Shown piece after piece: positions 28,447-40,129 of a DNA stretch of 40,129 nt. Below the pieces are notes generated by a model. It saw nothing but the letters and a program-made list of their open reading frames with translations, was not told where the DNA came from and ran no database searches. Both the position numbers and the translations under genes were made by a program. The stretch's first letter is position 1, and every line of letters starts with the position of its first letter. Location of the stretch: positions 1 to 40,129 of the forward strand of contig JAKSYS010000587.1 in NCBI GenBank assembly GCA_022925895.1. The letters run 5' to 3'. This DNA is from Fragilaria crotonensis. Its lineage: Eukaryota; Bacillariophyta; Fragilariophyceae; Fragilariales; Fragilariaceae.

Positions 28447-31245
28447 CTAATCGTCGTTGGCCTCCACGTATCCTTGCAACTTTGCAACCTCTTCGTCCGC
28501 GAAGTTATTGTCACTAATGTCAGCCGAAACGTCGGCGGCATCGCGCCAGAAGAAATGGTAGACACAATAAGTTCCAAAAATCATGAGCCCAATGGGAATG
28601 AGACCAAAGTACCACATTCCCACGATTCTTGCCCCTTGAGCAATGGTGCAATGATCAGTGCGATGATGCTCATGAGTTTGATTAGGATGTTAAGGGAAGG
28701 ACCCGACGTATCCTTGAAAGGATCACCGACCGTGTCGCCGACAATACAAGCCTTGTGAGTTTCAGTTCCCTGGTAATGATTGGCACAAAAAAAGTTGTGG
28801 GTGAGAAAGTTGAATCCGTGCGAGCGTTGTGGTCCAATTTCTCGCTCACCTTTCCGCCAGCAGCACCCTCAATTTCAATGTACTTCTTGGCGTTATCCCA
28901 AGCTCCTCCAGCGTTTGCCATCATGATGGCAAGCATCATACCCGATGCAATCGAGCCAGCAAGAAGACCGGTCAAGCATTTAGGCCCAATCAAGAACCCA
29001 ACGGCAAGAGGCGAGAGAATGGCGTACAGACCAGGGAGAATCATCTCTTCGACAGCAGATTGAGTGGAGATCGCAACGCATTTATCCGAGTCGGCCTCAG
29101 CAGTTCCTTCTCGCAGACCAGGAATCTCAGAGAACTGGCGACGAACCTCAATAATGATAGCACCAGCAGCCTAATCATGAGGGCAGGCAAGCGAAAACAG
29201 TGAGGAATTGCGGAACTCGATCGATGCACATCGACAGGCAGATTTGGCGCACCTTTTGAACAGAAAGCATGGTCAACGCCGCAAACAAAAACGGAAGCAT
29301 AGCCCCGAGAAGAGCTCCGCTCAACACGATTGGGTCACTGATATCCACAACATCAATCTCTGCGTTTTCCTTAAAGGCAGTGAGCAAAGAAATAGCCGTC
29401 AGAACAGCAGAGCCGATAGCGAATCCTTTCCCAGTTGCAGCGGTGGTGTTTCCAAGCGCGTCAAGAGCATCCGTGGTTTCACGGACCCGTTCGTCGAGCT
29501 CTGCCATTTCCGCGATACCTCCAGCGTTATCAGCAACAGGCCCGTAGGCGTCAGTAGCCAGTGTAACACCGAGAGTGGAAAGCATACCGACTGCAGAAAC
29601 AGCGATTCCGTAGTCACCGTACAGGGCGTTGCATCCCAAGATAGTCGAGACGAGGATAAGTACAGGGAAAACTGTGGAAATCATACCGATGCCAAGACCT
29701 TGAATGATGACGGTTGCGGGTCCAGTAATACCCGCATCTGTAATGGACTTGACTGGATAGTATGCATAGGAAGTAAAGAACTCAGTGACTTGGCCAATCA
29801 GTACACCGGCACAAAGTCCAATGACGATACATGCGAAAATCTCCCATCTGCGACGACGACATTGACCACAGCGTTAGAAACGAGGAAAAGAAATTGTCAG
29901 CAGTGACGACCGGTGTGTAATACTCTACTCACCCGTCCGTGGAGCGCCCTGGGAAGAGAGCCCAGCAGAACACCGCAGTAAAGGCGATAACAAACAGTGA
30001 CGAGACAATCGTTCCCTTATGCAAGGCGAACATGAGATCTTTTTGTGTGGCATTATTTTTTGTCCCAACCGCGAAATAGCCAAGAATGGAAGCAATAATA
30101 CCTCCTCCAGAAACCCACAATGGAAGCATGACAAGGGCAACATCTCCTTTGGCAAGCGTGATAGAAGCGATGATCGCTCCGACGTAAGATTCGAACAAGT
30201 CAGCACCCATGCCAGCAACATCTCCAACGTTATCTCCGACGTTGTCAGCAATGACAGCGGGGTTGCGTGGATCGTCTTCGGGGATATCCATCTCAATCTG
30301 AAGGAGGGCACTTGTTAGTTTGCAATGCGCATTGCGCCGATATTGACATCGTAGTAGTGTTCGGCGACCTTACCTTGCCAACCAAATCTGCACCCACGTC
30401 TGCTGCTTTGGTGAATATGCCACCAGCGACACGGGCAAAGAGAGCAATGGAGGATGCACCAAATCCGAATCCAGCAAGCGAGTCAGCTGCAATTCTAAGC
30501 CTCACTTCATCGACCTCGGGGTATCCAAGGGAGACGACCCAGTACATGAAGGAGAGGCCCACAAGGGCCAAGCCTACGACAGTAAATCCCATGACAGCAC
30601 CTCCAGTAAATGCGACGCGGAGAGCGGCAGCCAGGCCTTGCTTGTCTGCAGCTTGCGTTGTGCGGACGTTTGCATCCGTAGCAACTGACATTCCGCACCA
30701 ACCGGCAGAAGCCGAGAGGAACGCACCGGCGACGAAGCAACTACCATAGCGAATACCGTCAGTACGCGACCCAGTTGGAGGGTCTAGGGTATAGAGGAGT
30801 ACCAGGATACTGAAAACGACAACCACATACATGGCCAAATACTTGTATTCCGTGATCAAGAATGCGCGAGCACCAGATTTGATCTGATCCGATATCTTGT
30901 TCATCTTGTCGTTACCGCGAGGTGCCTTATTCAACTACCACAACAGTATGGAGTATCAAGGACAACGAGTAAAGGAGTAGTATCGGACAGCACATCAGTG
31001 AGTTCAAACTTAAAACCGCTCAATGCTGCGTGTCTTTTAGCAACGTTGCGACGCACGATACAAGAGTGAGCAATAAACGAAGACCATTCAACTCAAAAAC
31101 GCACCTTGAACATAAGGTAGAACACCATGAGCAACCCAAAGAATCCGGCACCCAAGCTGAAGGTGACCGCAACAATCGGACTTGTATTGCATGGGAACCC
31201 CGCCTCGGCCGATGCTATAAAGCAACTACTCATTGAGTCGGTCAT
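28447..31245 (-). CDS. VHP1: Vacuolar-type H+-translocating pyrophosphatase, K+-dependent type, six exons
   Basis: Membrane pump using pyrophosphate to acidify the vacuole. Exons (high to low): 31245-31105, 30934-30374, 30297-29933, 29847-29253, 29170-28850, 28769-28447. All five introns are GT-AG (170, 76, 85, 82, 80 nt) and phases agree. Motifs: DVGADLVGK at the end of exon 2, [19 protein letters not shown] in exon 3, [12 protein letters not shown] and [10 protein letters not shown] (488-497) in exon 4, [12 protein letters not shown] in exon 5, [15 protein letters not shown] in exon 6. Ala in GNTTAA (not Lys) indicates the K+-stimulated class. In exon 6, CCCC 28632-28635 lacks one base: restoring it gives [12 protein letters not shown] and a final helix plus an acidic tail to TAG 28447; otherwise the frame stops early. 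Length 768 residues. Start MTDSM chosen; ATG 31305 is possible. Confidence 0.95.
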
Positions 31246-34200
31246 GTTTTGCCGATAACAAAACCTGGAACTATGACTACGGGTAGGATCTGACTTGACA
31301 ATCAAGCGTTTTTGGTTGCTGAAGGCAATCTTTTTTCAGGGCTTCTGAGGTGTCACGATTTCATGATGCTCAACCAAGAACATGAAAATTTCCAGTCATT
31401 TCGAGCAGAGGATGACCACAGCGTGGATGCATACTACTAGCTAGTAGTATAGAAGTTGTGTCGAACCCACTCTTGAGTATGCGAAACGTATAACACATAC
31501 TGTACTACATAATGGATACACCCTCTCAAACGGTATTTATTAATTTAGCTGTCTTCGCTTTAGATGGTAACCGTCAGTTGCCGGACCTTCTGGGCTCGTC
31601 ATCTCGACATTGCTACACTGATAGTAGTCAATACAGTACGCAGTAGACAATAGCTTGAGCCCCATCGGTAGGAATTTGCAGAAATCAACTTGTCCCATAG
31701 TGGTGGCACAAGTTCCTAATCAATGCAAGGAGACTGATTGTTTCAAAACAATTCGACTAACTTTGATGTTTACAACTTCCTTCAGAGTTGTTTGTGACTC
31801 TATATGTTGTAGGGCCGCTGTAGGTGTATTTCGATGAATACTAGGAGCAATTTCCTGATGTAGCAGAATCAAAATCTTGAAAGCATTTGCTCTCAATGAG
31901 AGGATCATGTCAATGACAAGGTAGGCATGTTGTCCTAAAATTGGCAGCCAAGTATCCAAAAGTGGAAGACCCAAGCCGGTCATGAGAATTGACAATGCTG
32001 TCAACTTGATCAGTGGCTGGTTCACCTGAAGTTGCTGGCTGTGAAAGTATGCCATGTTGGCTATGAGTTGTGGTTCTGAGTTCAATCTAGTAGAGTATTG
32101 CTGATCTCCAATGTTTTGCATGCAGGAGCTCGGACTGATGAATTGTCTCCGTCAAGCTATCAGGGTATGTAACCTCAACAGCATGCCAGCAACATCTAAA
32201 CATGAACCTAAACTGTGAACGGCATGAAGCTATCGTGTGAAAAAGAGGAGGAGTGAAAAGTGGGCATGAGTTAGAATGGTAGTAACAGTGGTTTCTGTAC
32301 AAAGAAATAGCAACAACAGGAGGAACATCTCTCAGTTCCATTGATAGCACCAACCACCAGCAATGAACAAACCTGCCTGGTCAAGAATCAAAGGTCAGCA
32401 CCGCCATCCTCACGTCAAGAAGGAAGGAATCCACAAGGAGGTCTCCGCAGCAGGCTTGGAGCTCCAGACATGTAAAGTTAGAGTTCAACTATCTTTGTTT
32501 TTGCCACATGATGGTATTCAAGAAAGCCATTGCACTGGCATCCAAGAACCCGCCCATTACAGGATGAGCCAGTTGGTTGACTTTGATTATTGAGAGATTG
32601 AATCTGAAGGACAGTTTGATTGGCACAAGCAAACCACCCTTACTGAAATCCCAGATCTATTTGATGTTCTGCAACTGTGCTCATGATTAGGAGGACTTGA
32701 CCTGCCACAGCACGGTAGCACGATACTATCCTCTAGTCGATAGCATCATACTGTAGGTTCATGAATCCAAAGGGTCTTGTTGATTTTCTGCAGGACTTGA
32801 ACCAACAGCCTCACCCAAAAGGTTACCTCTGCTTGAGATTTTAGCCAACTATTCTATACATCAATCCCCAAGGAAACCCAAACTTGTGGGAGCACTCTAT
32901 AAAGAGCGGCAGCAACCACGGAGAGTTATGGTGCACAGATCCCAGCAGCCAAGAATCAAAGGCCACAAGCATAGATTCTGGATGTCCCTGGGGTTCTTGT
33001 TGCAAATGTTGTAATAGTCATCCGACTGCTGCGCAGGTAGGGTGTCCATGAAAATGTTAGTGTGTGTTTTCCCCAGGATCCCGTCCCAAAACTGTCTCTT
33101 GTAGAGATTTGGTGAATAAATACCCTTAATTTTGCAGCATTGTTTGGAGTTGCCTCACTTTGATGTTTGAAGCTTACGCACCATCATTGAGGTCCAACTG
33201 ACAACCTTGCTTCTCTTGACTTTCATTTTATGGCACTCTAGTTGTTCCTGCTGCTTTTCAACATTGGATGTTGGGTACTGGCTAGTAGTACTTGTTTACT
33301 CCTAGTAGTAGTATGACCTCAGATGAAATGGAATACTTTGTGTTATAATTGTGCTAACTCAACTATTTACCAGGCCACCTGTGCCAAACAAAATTGGCCT
33401 GCAATTTTGACTTTTAATGTCAGGGTGTACGGTAAAGGAATTGAAAGCCCATGTTCTCAGGTTACCGAGATCATCGGCACCAATATACTCCTCTTCAACG
33501 ATATAACACTTAATGCGTGCAAATGTCCTCTTCAATTTCAACTCGTCTTCCGTTGTGCTTTTCAAGAAATATACATGCAATCGTGTGGCAATCAACCGCT
33601 AGAAGCAGCTCCAGCCATCCTTGCTCAGACGGATACGATAGCATTTTGCAGTCACGACATGGAAACTCTTGGAAAGTTCTAGCGACAATGATTTAGCCCT
33701 AGATTCACTACAAAGGGTTGTGATTAGGGTGGCAGCTTCCCTGACAATCGCAAGTCCGGATTTTTTAAGACAAGAATCTATTATGGTGATGACCGCTTCA
33801 GTGTAGCGGATGTACTACATGCCTGTTCGCTCCTTAGTACCTCTAACGCCTATCATCTTCCCAAAATGGTCGTTCTCTTCTCAATGATCATGATAAACCC
33901 TTTGGGTTGATATCGGGGTTAATACCTTTCTTCCACATACCACACAATGATACACTGTTTTCCATGGATGTTGCTCGCTGTTGGTAAAGCAAGAACTCAA
34001 CTCGGGCGATGGCCGTGTGGGAAATAGAAATGGCAGTCCACTGGTGTCGCAAGATGATGGTACCTTAGCGAGTGAGAGGGAATGGTACCCGTCCTACAAA
34101 TTTTCTGTAGGTTTGAGGGCGATCATGGTGCTAAGGGACTAGCTAGGCATGTGCTATGAAGCCCAGTTCAAGTTGCATGGTTATTTGGCGTCGTGACGCC

Positions 34201-36083
34201 GGTGAGAGAGGACACTGATCTCATCGTTATGGAGACTCTTTTTACAAGGGAAGAAACTATTCGGGCAACATACAGAGAATAGTATGCAACAATGTGCTGT
34301 GTGATGAGCAGCGTCGGGAAAAGGCATTTAAATGAGCAACCATGCATGCAAGCATGGAGGCATTCCTTATATGTCTCAATTGATGACTTGATGATCATGC
34401 CAAGGTGCTGACTGTGGCGTGGGTAAATGTTTATTTGGATGGGTTGAATGTGCTCCTCATGACTGCATTCAAACTTAATGTGAGGTGATATTGTACTACT
34501 ACTACTATGTTGCTGATGTGCAAGCTGTTGTTGTGACTGAGCTCAATGAGGACTGCGAGGGTCTTGCGTGCAGTGGTTCCTAAATATGCTGATGGGTGCA
34601 GGGCTGAGAGAGGTAGTACCGAAAGAGATGTTGCGGGAAAAGGTGTAGCGATAGAACAAAGGTTGCACACACAAATGAAATCCATGACACCAAGCGTGAA
34701 CCTCACAAATCAATGTCGTATCAACCTCCAAATATGGTTGCACCTATCAGCAAAGGTACTCCCTCAAACAAATACAGGGCAACAAGAGATAAACAGCAGT
34801 CAAAAGAACCCACAGTACTGACATAATGACTCAACACTCGGTATCTTGACACAAATATAAGCCGTTCCTGACAACAACATTGCTCAAACCACTCAATAAA
34901 GATTCCAGGACATGTTGAGAGCAATATCTGCCAACAACATTGTGACATAGAAATACACCAGGTGAAATTATACAATGTAAGAATTCAATAAAGTCAAATT
35001 GAACAAAGTTAACCAAGGATTCAATGGCCTGGACAATCACACCCTGTCAGAAATGATGTTCTGCAAACTAAAAATATGATAAAATGTTCTCAAAGTCATG
35101 AAGGGGCAGCATATTCACAAGAATTCATAGCCATCTTCGCTCGCAGGAGAAGCATATTCAACGCTTGGGCAGTCCATATTAGTGCCCTATCTTCTCCATC
35201 AGTAACTGGTTTGACAGATGAGCAATCATGCTGAGCATCAGAGGAAACATCAGCAGATGGATAATTCAGAGACAAACAACAAAACCACCAAGAATTAACT
35301 TTATCAATTGAATTGAGAAAACGGAATATCAGGGAACTTTACCGCAAACAGGGAGGTCAAATGCAGTATATCAACAGCAGACTCCAATCCCGTCAAGAAC
35401 CAACAAAACGCCCATCATGACCGGGATCCAAGTGCATCTCAAAAGTGAACATGATGGTGCATCAAACAGATATCACCCTGACAAACATAACTATAATTGC
35501 TCGATGCTTAGCGAGGAGGATGGGCATCACAAAATCCTCTGTATAATTTCAGAGCTCTCCAGGCTGCATTCATAATGGAACCACGACCTTCATTGATGAC
35601 AATAAAAAAGACGGTGCCTCTAATCATATTCAGAATTCAAAAGGATTAGTTATCTCCTAAATCATGTCTAGTATAAGCTAGTATCTGACATGCGCATAGG
35701 ACCTTCGGGCAGACGTTAATGCTATGGTAACACAACCAATTGAAATCAGTCTTGCATTGAGAGACAAAAACTAGCGTGATGGAGTGGTCAAATAAACATA
35801 CAGGACTCTGGACGCCGCAGTGTGTGACACAGTTCCGGAGAAACAGTTACTGATCCAACAGGCATGGGCAGATGGAAGGGTCAGAGTATCATGGGGAAAA
35901 CAATTCCATTTTTCATCATCACTGCAATTCAAGTATGCACCGATTTGATCTGCATATACATCATCAATCCAGAGTGTATTCAGCAGAGAATAAGAATTAC
36001 TTTGTTAAGGACAAAAATGTCTCACCTCCTCATTGCAGAAAACTCATGATCAAAGACATCACCATATTGGCTGATAGAGGCAC
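31246..36083. other. Gene-poor, AT-richer region without supported genes
   Basis: Includes the presumed V-PPase promoter at its left end. The longest open frames are 133 codons (31720-32121, minus) and 119 codons (33323-33682, plus); neither shows a domain I recognise. Sequence is AT-richer than the left part with many stops in all frames. It may be decayed mobile DNA. Small GTAC/TAGTAG islands occur near 31431, 32720-32755, 33285-33315 and 34495. Confidence 0.5.
31431..31450. repeat. Perfect 20-bp palindrome
   Basis: ATACTACTAGCTAGTAGTAT reads identically on both strands and could form a cruciform or bind a dimer. It lies about 185 bp upstream of the V-PPase start codon, so it may be a promoter element, but its words also match the intergenic islands found elsewhere. 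Confidence 0.85.
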
Positions 36084-36521
36084 TTGATAAAAGGGCGCAT
36101 CCTACTCATGCTTGATGTACATGATCTTCAACAAACTGATCTTGCCTCTTCCACCAATACTGCATCCACCATACAACAAATTGATCACATGCTAGCTAGT
36201 GGAACTAGGATGCGTGAACATACTCGTCCCCGTACTCACCAAAAGTCAATCACTCTCATATCTGGAAGGTCCACGATGCGACCGTTACTTTGCAGATTCA
36301 AGTACGTTGTACTACCTGGTACTACTTTGAACAACAGCTAGATGACAACTGTTGATCCCGTTGAACACATGGTAGAGCAGGTCAAGAACTCCACCTTTGC
36401 TCTCCCTCATTGCAACACTACTCTCTCCACTTACCATGACGAATCATCTAAATACCTGCAACAATGCCAGATTACTCCCTGGACTTCCGACTATGCAGCA
36501 ACGGCACTGACCTTCTTGTAA
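36084..36521 (+). pseudogene. Broken ORF, probable upstream part of a decayed retroelement
   Basis: One plus frame runs 36084-36521 with a single TAG at 36339-36341. Before the stop is a basic stretch (MREHTRPRTHQKS); after it a 59-codon piece (MTTVDPVEHMVEQ ... LQQCQITPWTSDYA). It precedes the reverse-transcriptase-like fragment on the same strand. No domain is certain; assignment to a retroelement rests on position and on a loose resemblance to basic linkers before reverse transcriptase domains. Confidence 0.35.
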
Positions 36522-37307
36522 CTGACAAGATAACAGGGCCACAAAAAACAATCAGATTCAGAATCAAAAAATGTCAGTTCAACAATCAGATGAGCAGAGC
36601 AACGCCAATGTCTGTAGGGAGTATCAGAAACATTGTCAAACGGTCTTCAAACAGTGGACCAAAAAACTGATGAAATAGTGGTACTGCATCGAAACAACCA
36701 AACAGAGCTTCAATGATTGTTATGGAGTTTGGCACACACTCCTGATTGCAAGGATATCCTTTGGGGTTTAGTTCTTGAGAAGCAAGCGTTATTGAGACAA
36801 CTTTTTGAAAGACAATAGCCACTCTATTTGAGCAGCAGCTGCATCTATGCGGGCACAGCAAAATCTTTCTGGGTTCCACATTCATCACCGTATCAGGAGA
36901 GCCATTGGCTTGCTTCTCACAGGAAACATACCGCATCATCTACTCCTGGCTGGTATATGAAGAAATAGCTATGATTAGAAATTTTGACATCCATGCAAGA
37001 TCTTAGGAGGCATACTAAAGACCGACATACTAAATGAGGACGATCATGTCCGTAATAGATTGAACAAGAAATGAAAGAAATCGCATCCACCACCCACTGA
37101 GGAAGCCATTGTGTAAGATGCCACGCATATGTCATGTCAGACGCAATTTATGCACATCATTTCAATACAAAGTTGTGGTTTGTTGGATCTCTGCTTACTG
37201 TGCAAAACTGTCAATTTTTTCAGAAAAATCCACAAGTTTTACGCCCTTCAGCACTCTGTTCCTGAAGCTGATATGGTGCTCAAGACATTTTCAGAAGGAC
37301 ACTCTCT

Positions 37308-37563
37308 TTGAATCTCATAAATCCAATGCAGGGCAATATTCCAAGGCTCAAAGCCGCCATCAATCCAATAATGCAGACACAACTCACGACAGATCTGGTG
37401 TGCGGTCTTTTGCTGAAGCCCGACATGGAGCATTTTGACAATGATGTCACTGCCTGCTATGATACAGTAATTGCTGCCCTGCTGTATGGCTTGCACTGAT
37501 GGTGGTACTCATGAAGAACATGTTGGACCATTATACACATGAAACAATAACGGTCTCGTAGCC
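37308..37563 (+). pseudogene. Decayed reverse-transcriptase fragment
   Basis: The frame at 37308-37499 contains MEHFDNDVTACYDTVIAALL, which fits motif A of non-LTR-type reverse transcriptases (FxxDxxxCYDxI, with the catalytic Asp pattern). It is preceded by QTQLTTDLVCGLLLKPD in the expected place. A frame change near 37485-37500 leads to LALMVVLMKNMLDHYTHETITVS, matching the helix that usually follows. Then stops accumulate. No YxDD motif or flanking endonuclease can be seen, so this is an inactive remnant. Confidence 0.55.
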
Positions 37564-39636
37564 TGCTGACTCTCTCACAAAACATTTGTGTCTCATTGAT
37601 GCCGTACTAGTCAATGATTCATCAGGGTACATGGTCTTGCAATTCTTGATGCTGTAAACAATGATAACCAGAATTACCAACATTGTGCAAACATGGAGAA
37701 ATCTCTCTATTTCTTTCCGGTGGAGCATTCTTGAAGTTGAAAAATGCTCCTTGTACATGATGCTTTGCGACTGGAAATAGCAACGCCCCCCTAGACTGAC
37801 TGTTTGGCCTGAGGACCCAAGTACTCTCAGGCCTCAGGCTCGCTCCACAAACTGAAGGAAACTTACAGACAAAGCCCGGTCCAATGCACTGCCGGCCGCA
37901 TTCTTAGCCTGCACTCCTCACCCGATAGAAATCTTTTTGGAACTGACAGTCCTCATCACAAACACTGATGGATTTGCGATTCGACTTACCAGTGCTCCAA
38001 CACTGACTTAGTACTCAGCATTACAACGTTTTTATCGGACCGTATACCCCCCGCTAAGTGAATGAGTTCCCTTCTCTTGCAATTAAAGAGAAACAAGGAG
38101 AAGAAAAATCTGCTCGGATCATAGTTGTCTATATTACGCAACTGCTGGATGACATTGACCAGATAAATTGGTGGACTGGTAATTCTCAACCTGCGCTCCC
38201 AAATTGTTGTATCAACCAAAAATACATGAGGAATTTCAAAAGCCATGTTTGGAGTGAAGTGGGCAAACTCATGATACTAAGCAAAATACTATAAAGTACT
38301 AAGCACAAGTTGGGGAGTAGATTGCTGAACCTCCCGCCCCTGGAAAATCCAGGCATCCTGAATTTGTAGTACTGCGTACCTAATCACAACATGCTTCAGT
38401 GTGGCGATTTCCCTTTGAACAATAAATTAAGCTTTCCCTGATGGATACAATCACAGTGAAAATCTACAGCTCCAATGATCAATGCACTATTAATCCAGCA
38501 GCTCTCTCACAACATAGTACCTAGCAACAACAAATTAACATAAACTGGAAGGACTGTTAGCTCCTCCAAATCAAAATATTATTCAACATGTCAGACACTG
38601 ACAGACTCCATAACAAGTGCAAAGATTGCATCTAAGGACAGCACAGCCTGAGTAAAAGATTCTGCTTAGTACACACCTCCTGGCCTGTCGACCATGCCAA
38701 GAGACGACATCAACCCCACAACAGCAAGAACTCTGCACACAATTTACCTACTAGGCCAATCTGTATTTGACAGCAGCATGTAGTGCCACATAATCAACTC
38801 CACCAGATTTGCCTTCAGCATCAGGAGCACATCCAATCTTTACCAATGTGGTATCGGTGACTCTTATTTGATTACCACCAAGTGGCAACTCATTAGGAAA
38901 ATGACATGCGTTTCACTCTTGTGGTTAACTGAGAATTGCACTTTATGGTAGTCTTTGGGAATATGCCGGCATGTTTGGGTGGAAATAAAGAATGGTACAA
39001 CACTGTAAAGAGTAAAGATACTACTAGGATAAAACAACAACAAAAGGTTTGCAATACAACATAATTCCATTTCCAATGCTTAAGGTACCCAACCATGCTC
39101 CTTCACACCACCCTCAACCCATCCAAGATGGCTAGGAGAAACACCACCCAACAAGGCATTACTGCCTCCTTTCCTGGACTACCTCCCAACACTCCCCATC
39201 ACTCCTGAAGTCCTTGTTTGCACTCTTACAAATAGAGAGCTGGTTCCCAAGGTTGGGTGCCGTGTGATTCCTTGGAAAGTTCCTACCAGAGGAACCAATA
39301 AAATTTGTTTTGTCCTTTTCTGGAACAAGGAAATCTATGCACCAGTCCAACAAAGTAAACCAGCAACGTCGCCAACCACAACAACAGGATTATGTTTTCT
39401 GTTAATGCAGGGGTGGTAATTTTATGCAATCTGGTCGGAGCGCCAACCAGCTTAAAAAAAGGTTGATTTAGGTGCTATCATGATATTATGATGTCAAATG
39501 TCAAAGCCTAAACTTGAGCCGGTGGGGTCAGGGCTGCACTCGGAGTAGTTGTTATCGTAATCGTAGTTATGTCTACTGTGTATGCATGCTCAAAGACTGC
39601 AAGTATGACATCCTGATTACAGCATTACAGCATCCT

Positions 39637-39674
39637 CATATGTCATATGTCATACTATACGTCATACGTCATAC
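39637..39674. repeat. Short heptamer repeat cluster
   Basis: CATATGT occurs twice in tandem (39637-39650), followed by CATACTATAC and two tandem GTCATAC units (39661-39674). A 7-bp period with small changes, suggesting slippage. Confidence 0.7.
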
Positions 39675-39872
39675 AGTTTTCGTTTGTTGAAGTCTAATAA
39701 AATCCAAGGACATGATGTCCTTAACGCTTAACGTATGCACGCGCCTTCCGAAAGCACATTTGATAGGTACCGTAGCGTTTGAAGGAATGGCCTTTGGCCT
39801 AACGAGCCAACGAGGGATCATCTCAGTATTGCTGTACGTAGTATGAATTACTTTGTGCCATGGGGTGTATTC

Positions 39873-39891
39873 TATGTCATACTATGACATA
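39873..39891. repeat. Inverted repeat, 8-bp arms with 3-bp loop
   Basis: TATGTCAT-ACT-ATGACATA. It uses the same GTCATA word as the heptamer cluster 200 bp upstream and is followed by CTACTAGTAG (a 10-bp palindrome, 39896-39905). Confidence 0.75.
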
Positions 39892-40129
39892 CTCTACTAC
39901 TAGTAGAGAGAGAGGTGTTCAGTGTTCACAATAGCGACCAAGCAAAAAATGACTGTGTTGGATGTCTCGACCAATTCGGAAATGCCTCGACATAGACGTA
40001 TTCGCATCAGTATATATTCAGTGTCGTAGTTAACCAGAATTACTGGTGATATTAAGTAACTCTTTTTTGGATATAACCCCTTTTAACCCTGCTCATCTAA
40101 ATGAATTCTTGAGAATAATTTAACGGTTT

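Larger units (their letters stand above)
36522..40129. other. Gene-poor right end
   Basis: Apart from the reverse-transcriptase-like remnant, only short frames with frequent stops. A 52-codon minus stretch at about 38759-38914 (FPNELPLGGNQIRV, then GKSGGVDYVALHAAVKYRLA) has protein-like composition but I cannot assign it. The last 500 bp contain GTCATA-type repeats and palindromes. No gene is supported at the right edge. Confidence 0.45.

Noticed and set aside
31720-32121. 133-codon minus ORF as a gene
   Set aside because: Leu/Ile-rich without recognisable domain, in an AT-rich stretch where such ORFs occur by chance, and no splice or conservation evidence.
33323-33682. 119-codon plus ORF as a gene
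   Set aside because: No domain, overlapping ORF on the other strand of similar quality, surrounded by stop-rich sequence.
1-40129. tRNA or rRNA genes
   Set aside because: Reading both strands I found no convincing cloverleaf with A/B boxes and no rRNA core sequence; a tRNAscan run would settle it.

Overview
This is eukaryotic nuclear DNA, most likely from a diatom or a close stramenopile. The evidence is: long single-exon genes on both strands; a few short GT-AG introns (about 76-170 nt in the pyrophosphatase gene); no operons; and eukaryote-only proteins (Dicer, THO subunit, VPS50, TRAPPC8, V-PPase). The species cannot be fixed from the sequence alone.

Left part (1-31.2 kb) is gene-dense. 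Minus strand 1-5235: a very large Dicer ORF that runs off the left edge. Minus 5924-7656: a secretory-pathway type I membrane protein. Plus 8127-10696: THO complex subunit 1 (THOC1/HPR1). Minus 11090-12373: an NPPY-type methyltransferase. Plus 12706-16749: VPS50/syndetin. Minus 16945-18714: an S4 + decayed RluA + HemK/PrmC methyltransferase fusion. Plus 19736-21139: a leucine-rich-repeat protein. Minus 21204-22605: an F-box + LON-domain protein. Minus 23396-27855: TRAPPC8/TRS85. Minus 28447-31245: a six-exon K+-dependent-type proton pyrophosphatase.

Right part (31.3-40.1 kb) is gene-poor, AT-richer and contains only short broken frames, including a decayed reverse-transcriptase-like fragment near 37.3-37.6 kb, plus palindromes and small repeats.

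Two properties cut across the window. First, several otherwise well-conserved genes are broken by one-base frame changes, mostly explained by one missing base in a short homopolymer (positions near 7562, 8847, 10519, 26705, 28632). This looks like assembly indels rather than gene decay. Second, most intergenic gaps carry islands of GTAC/CTAGTAG-type palindromic words.

The genes are not one pathway. They cover small-RNA production (Dicer), mRNA export (THOC1), membrane tethering (VPS50, TRAPPC8), translation termination (PrmC), protein turnover (F-box/LON) and vacuolar energetics (V-PPase). The most unusual object is the Dicer: it carries about 250 extra residues inside its second RecA helicase lobe, including six tandem 21-residue units each with a cysteine.
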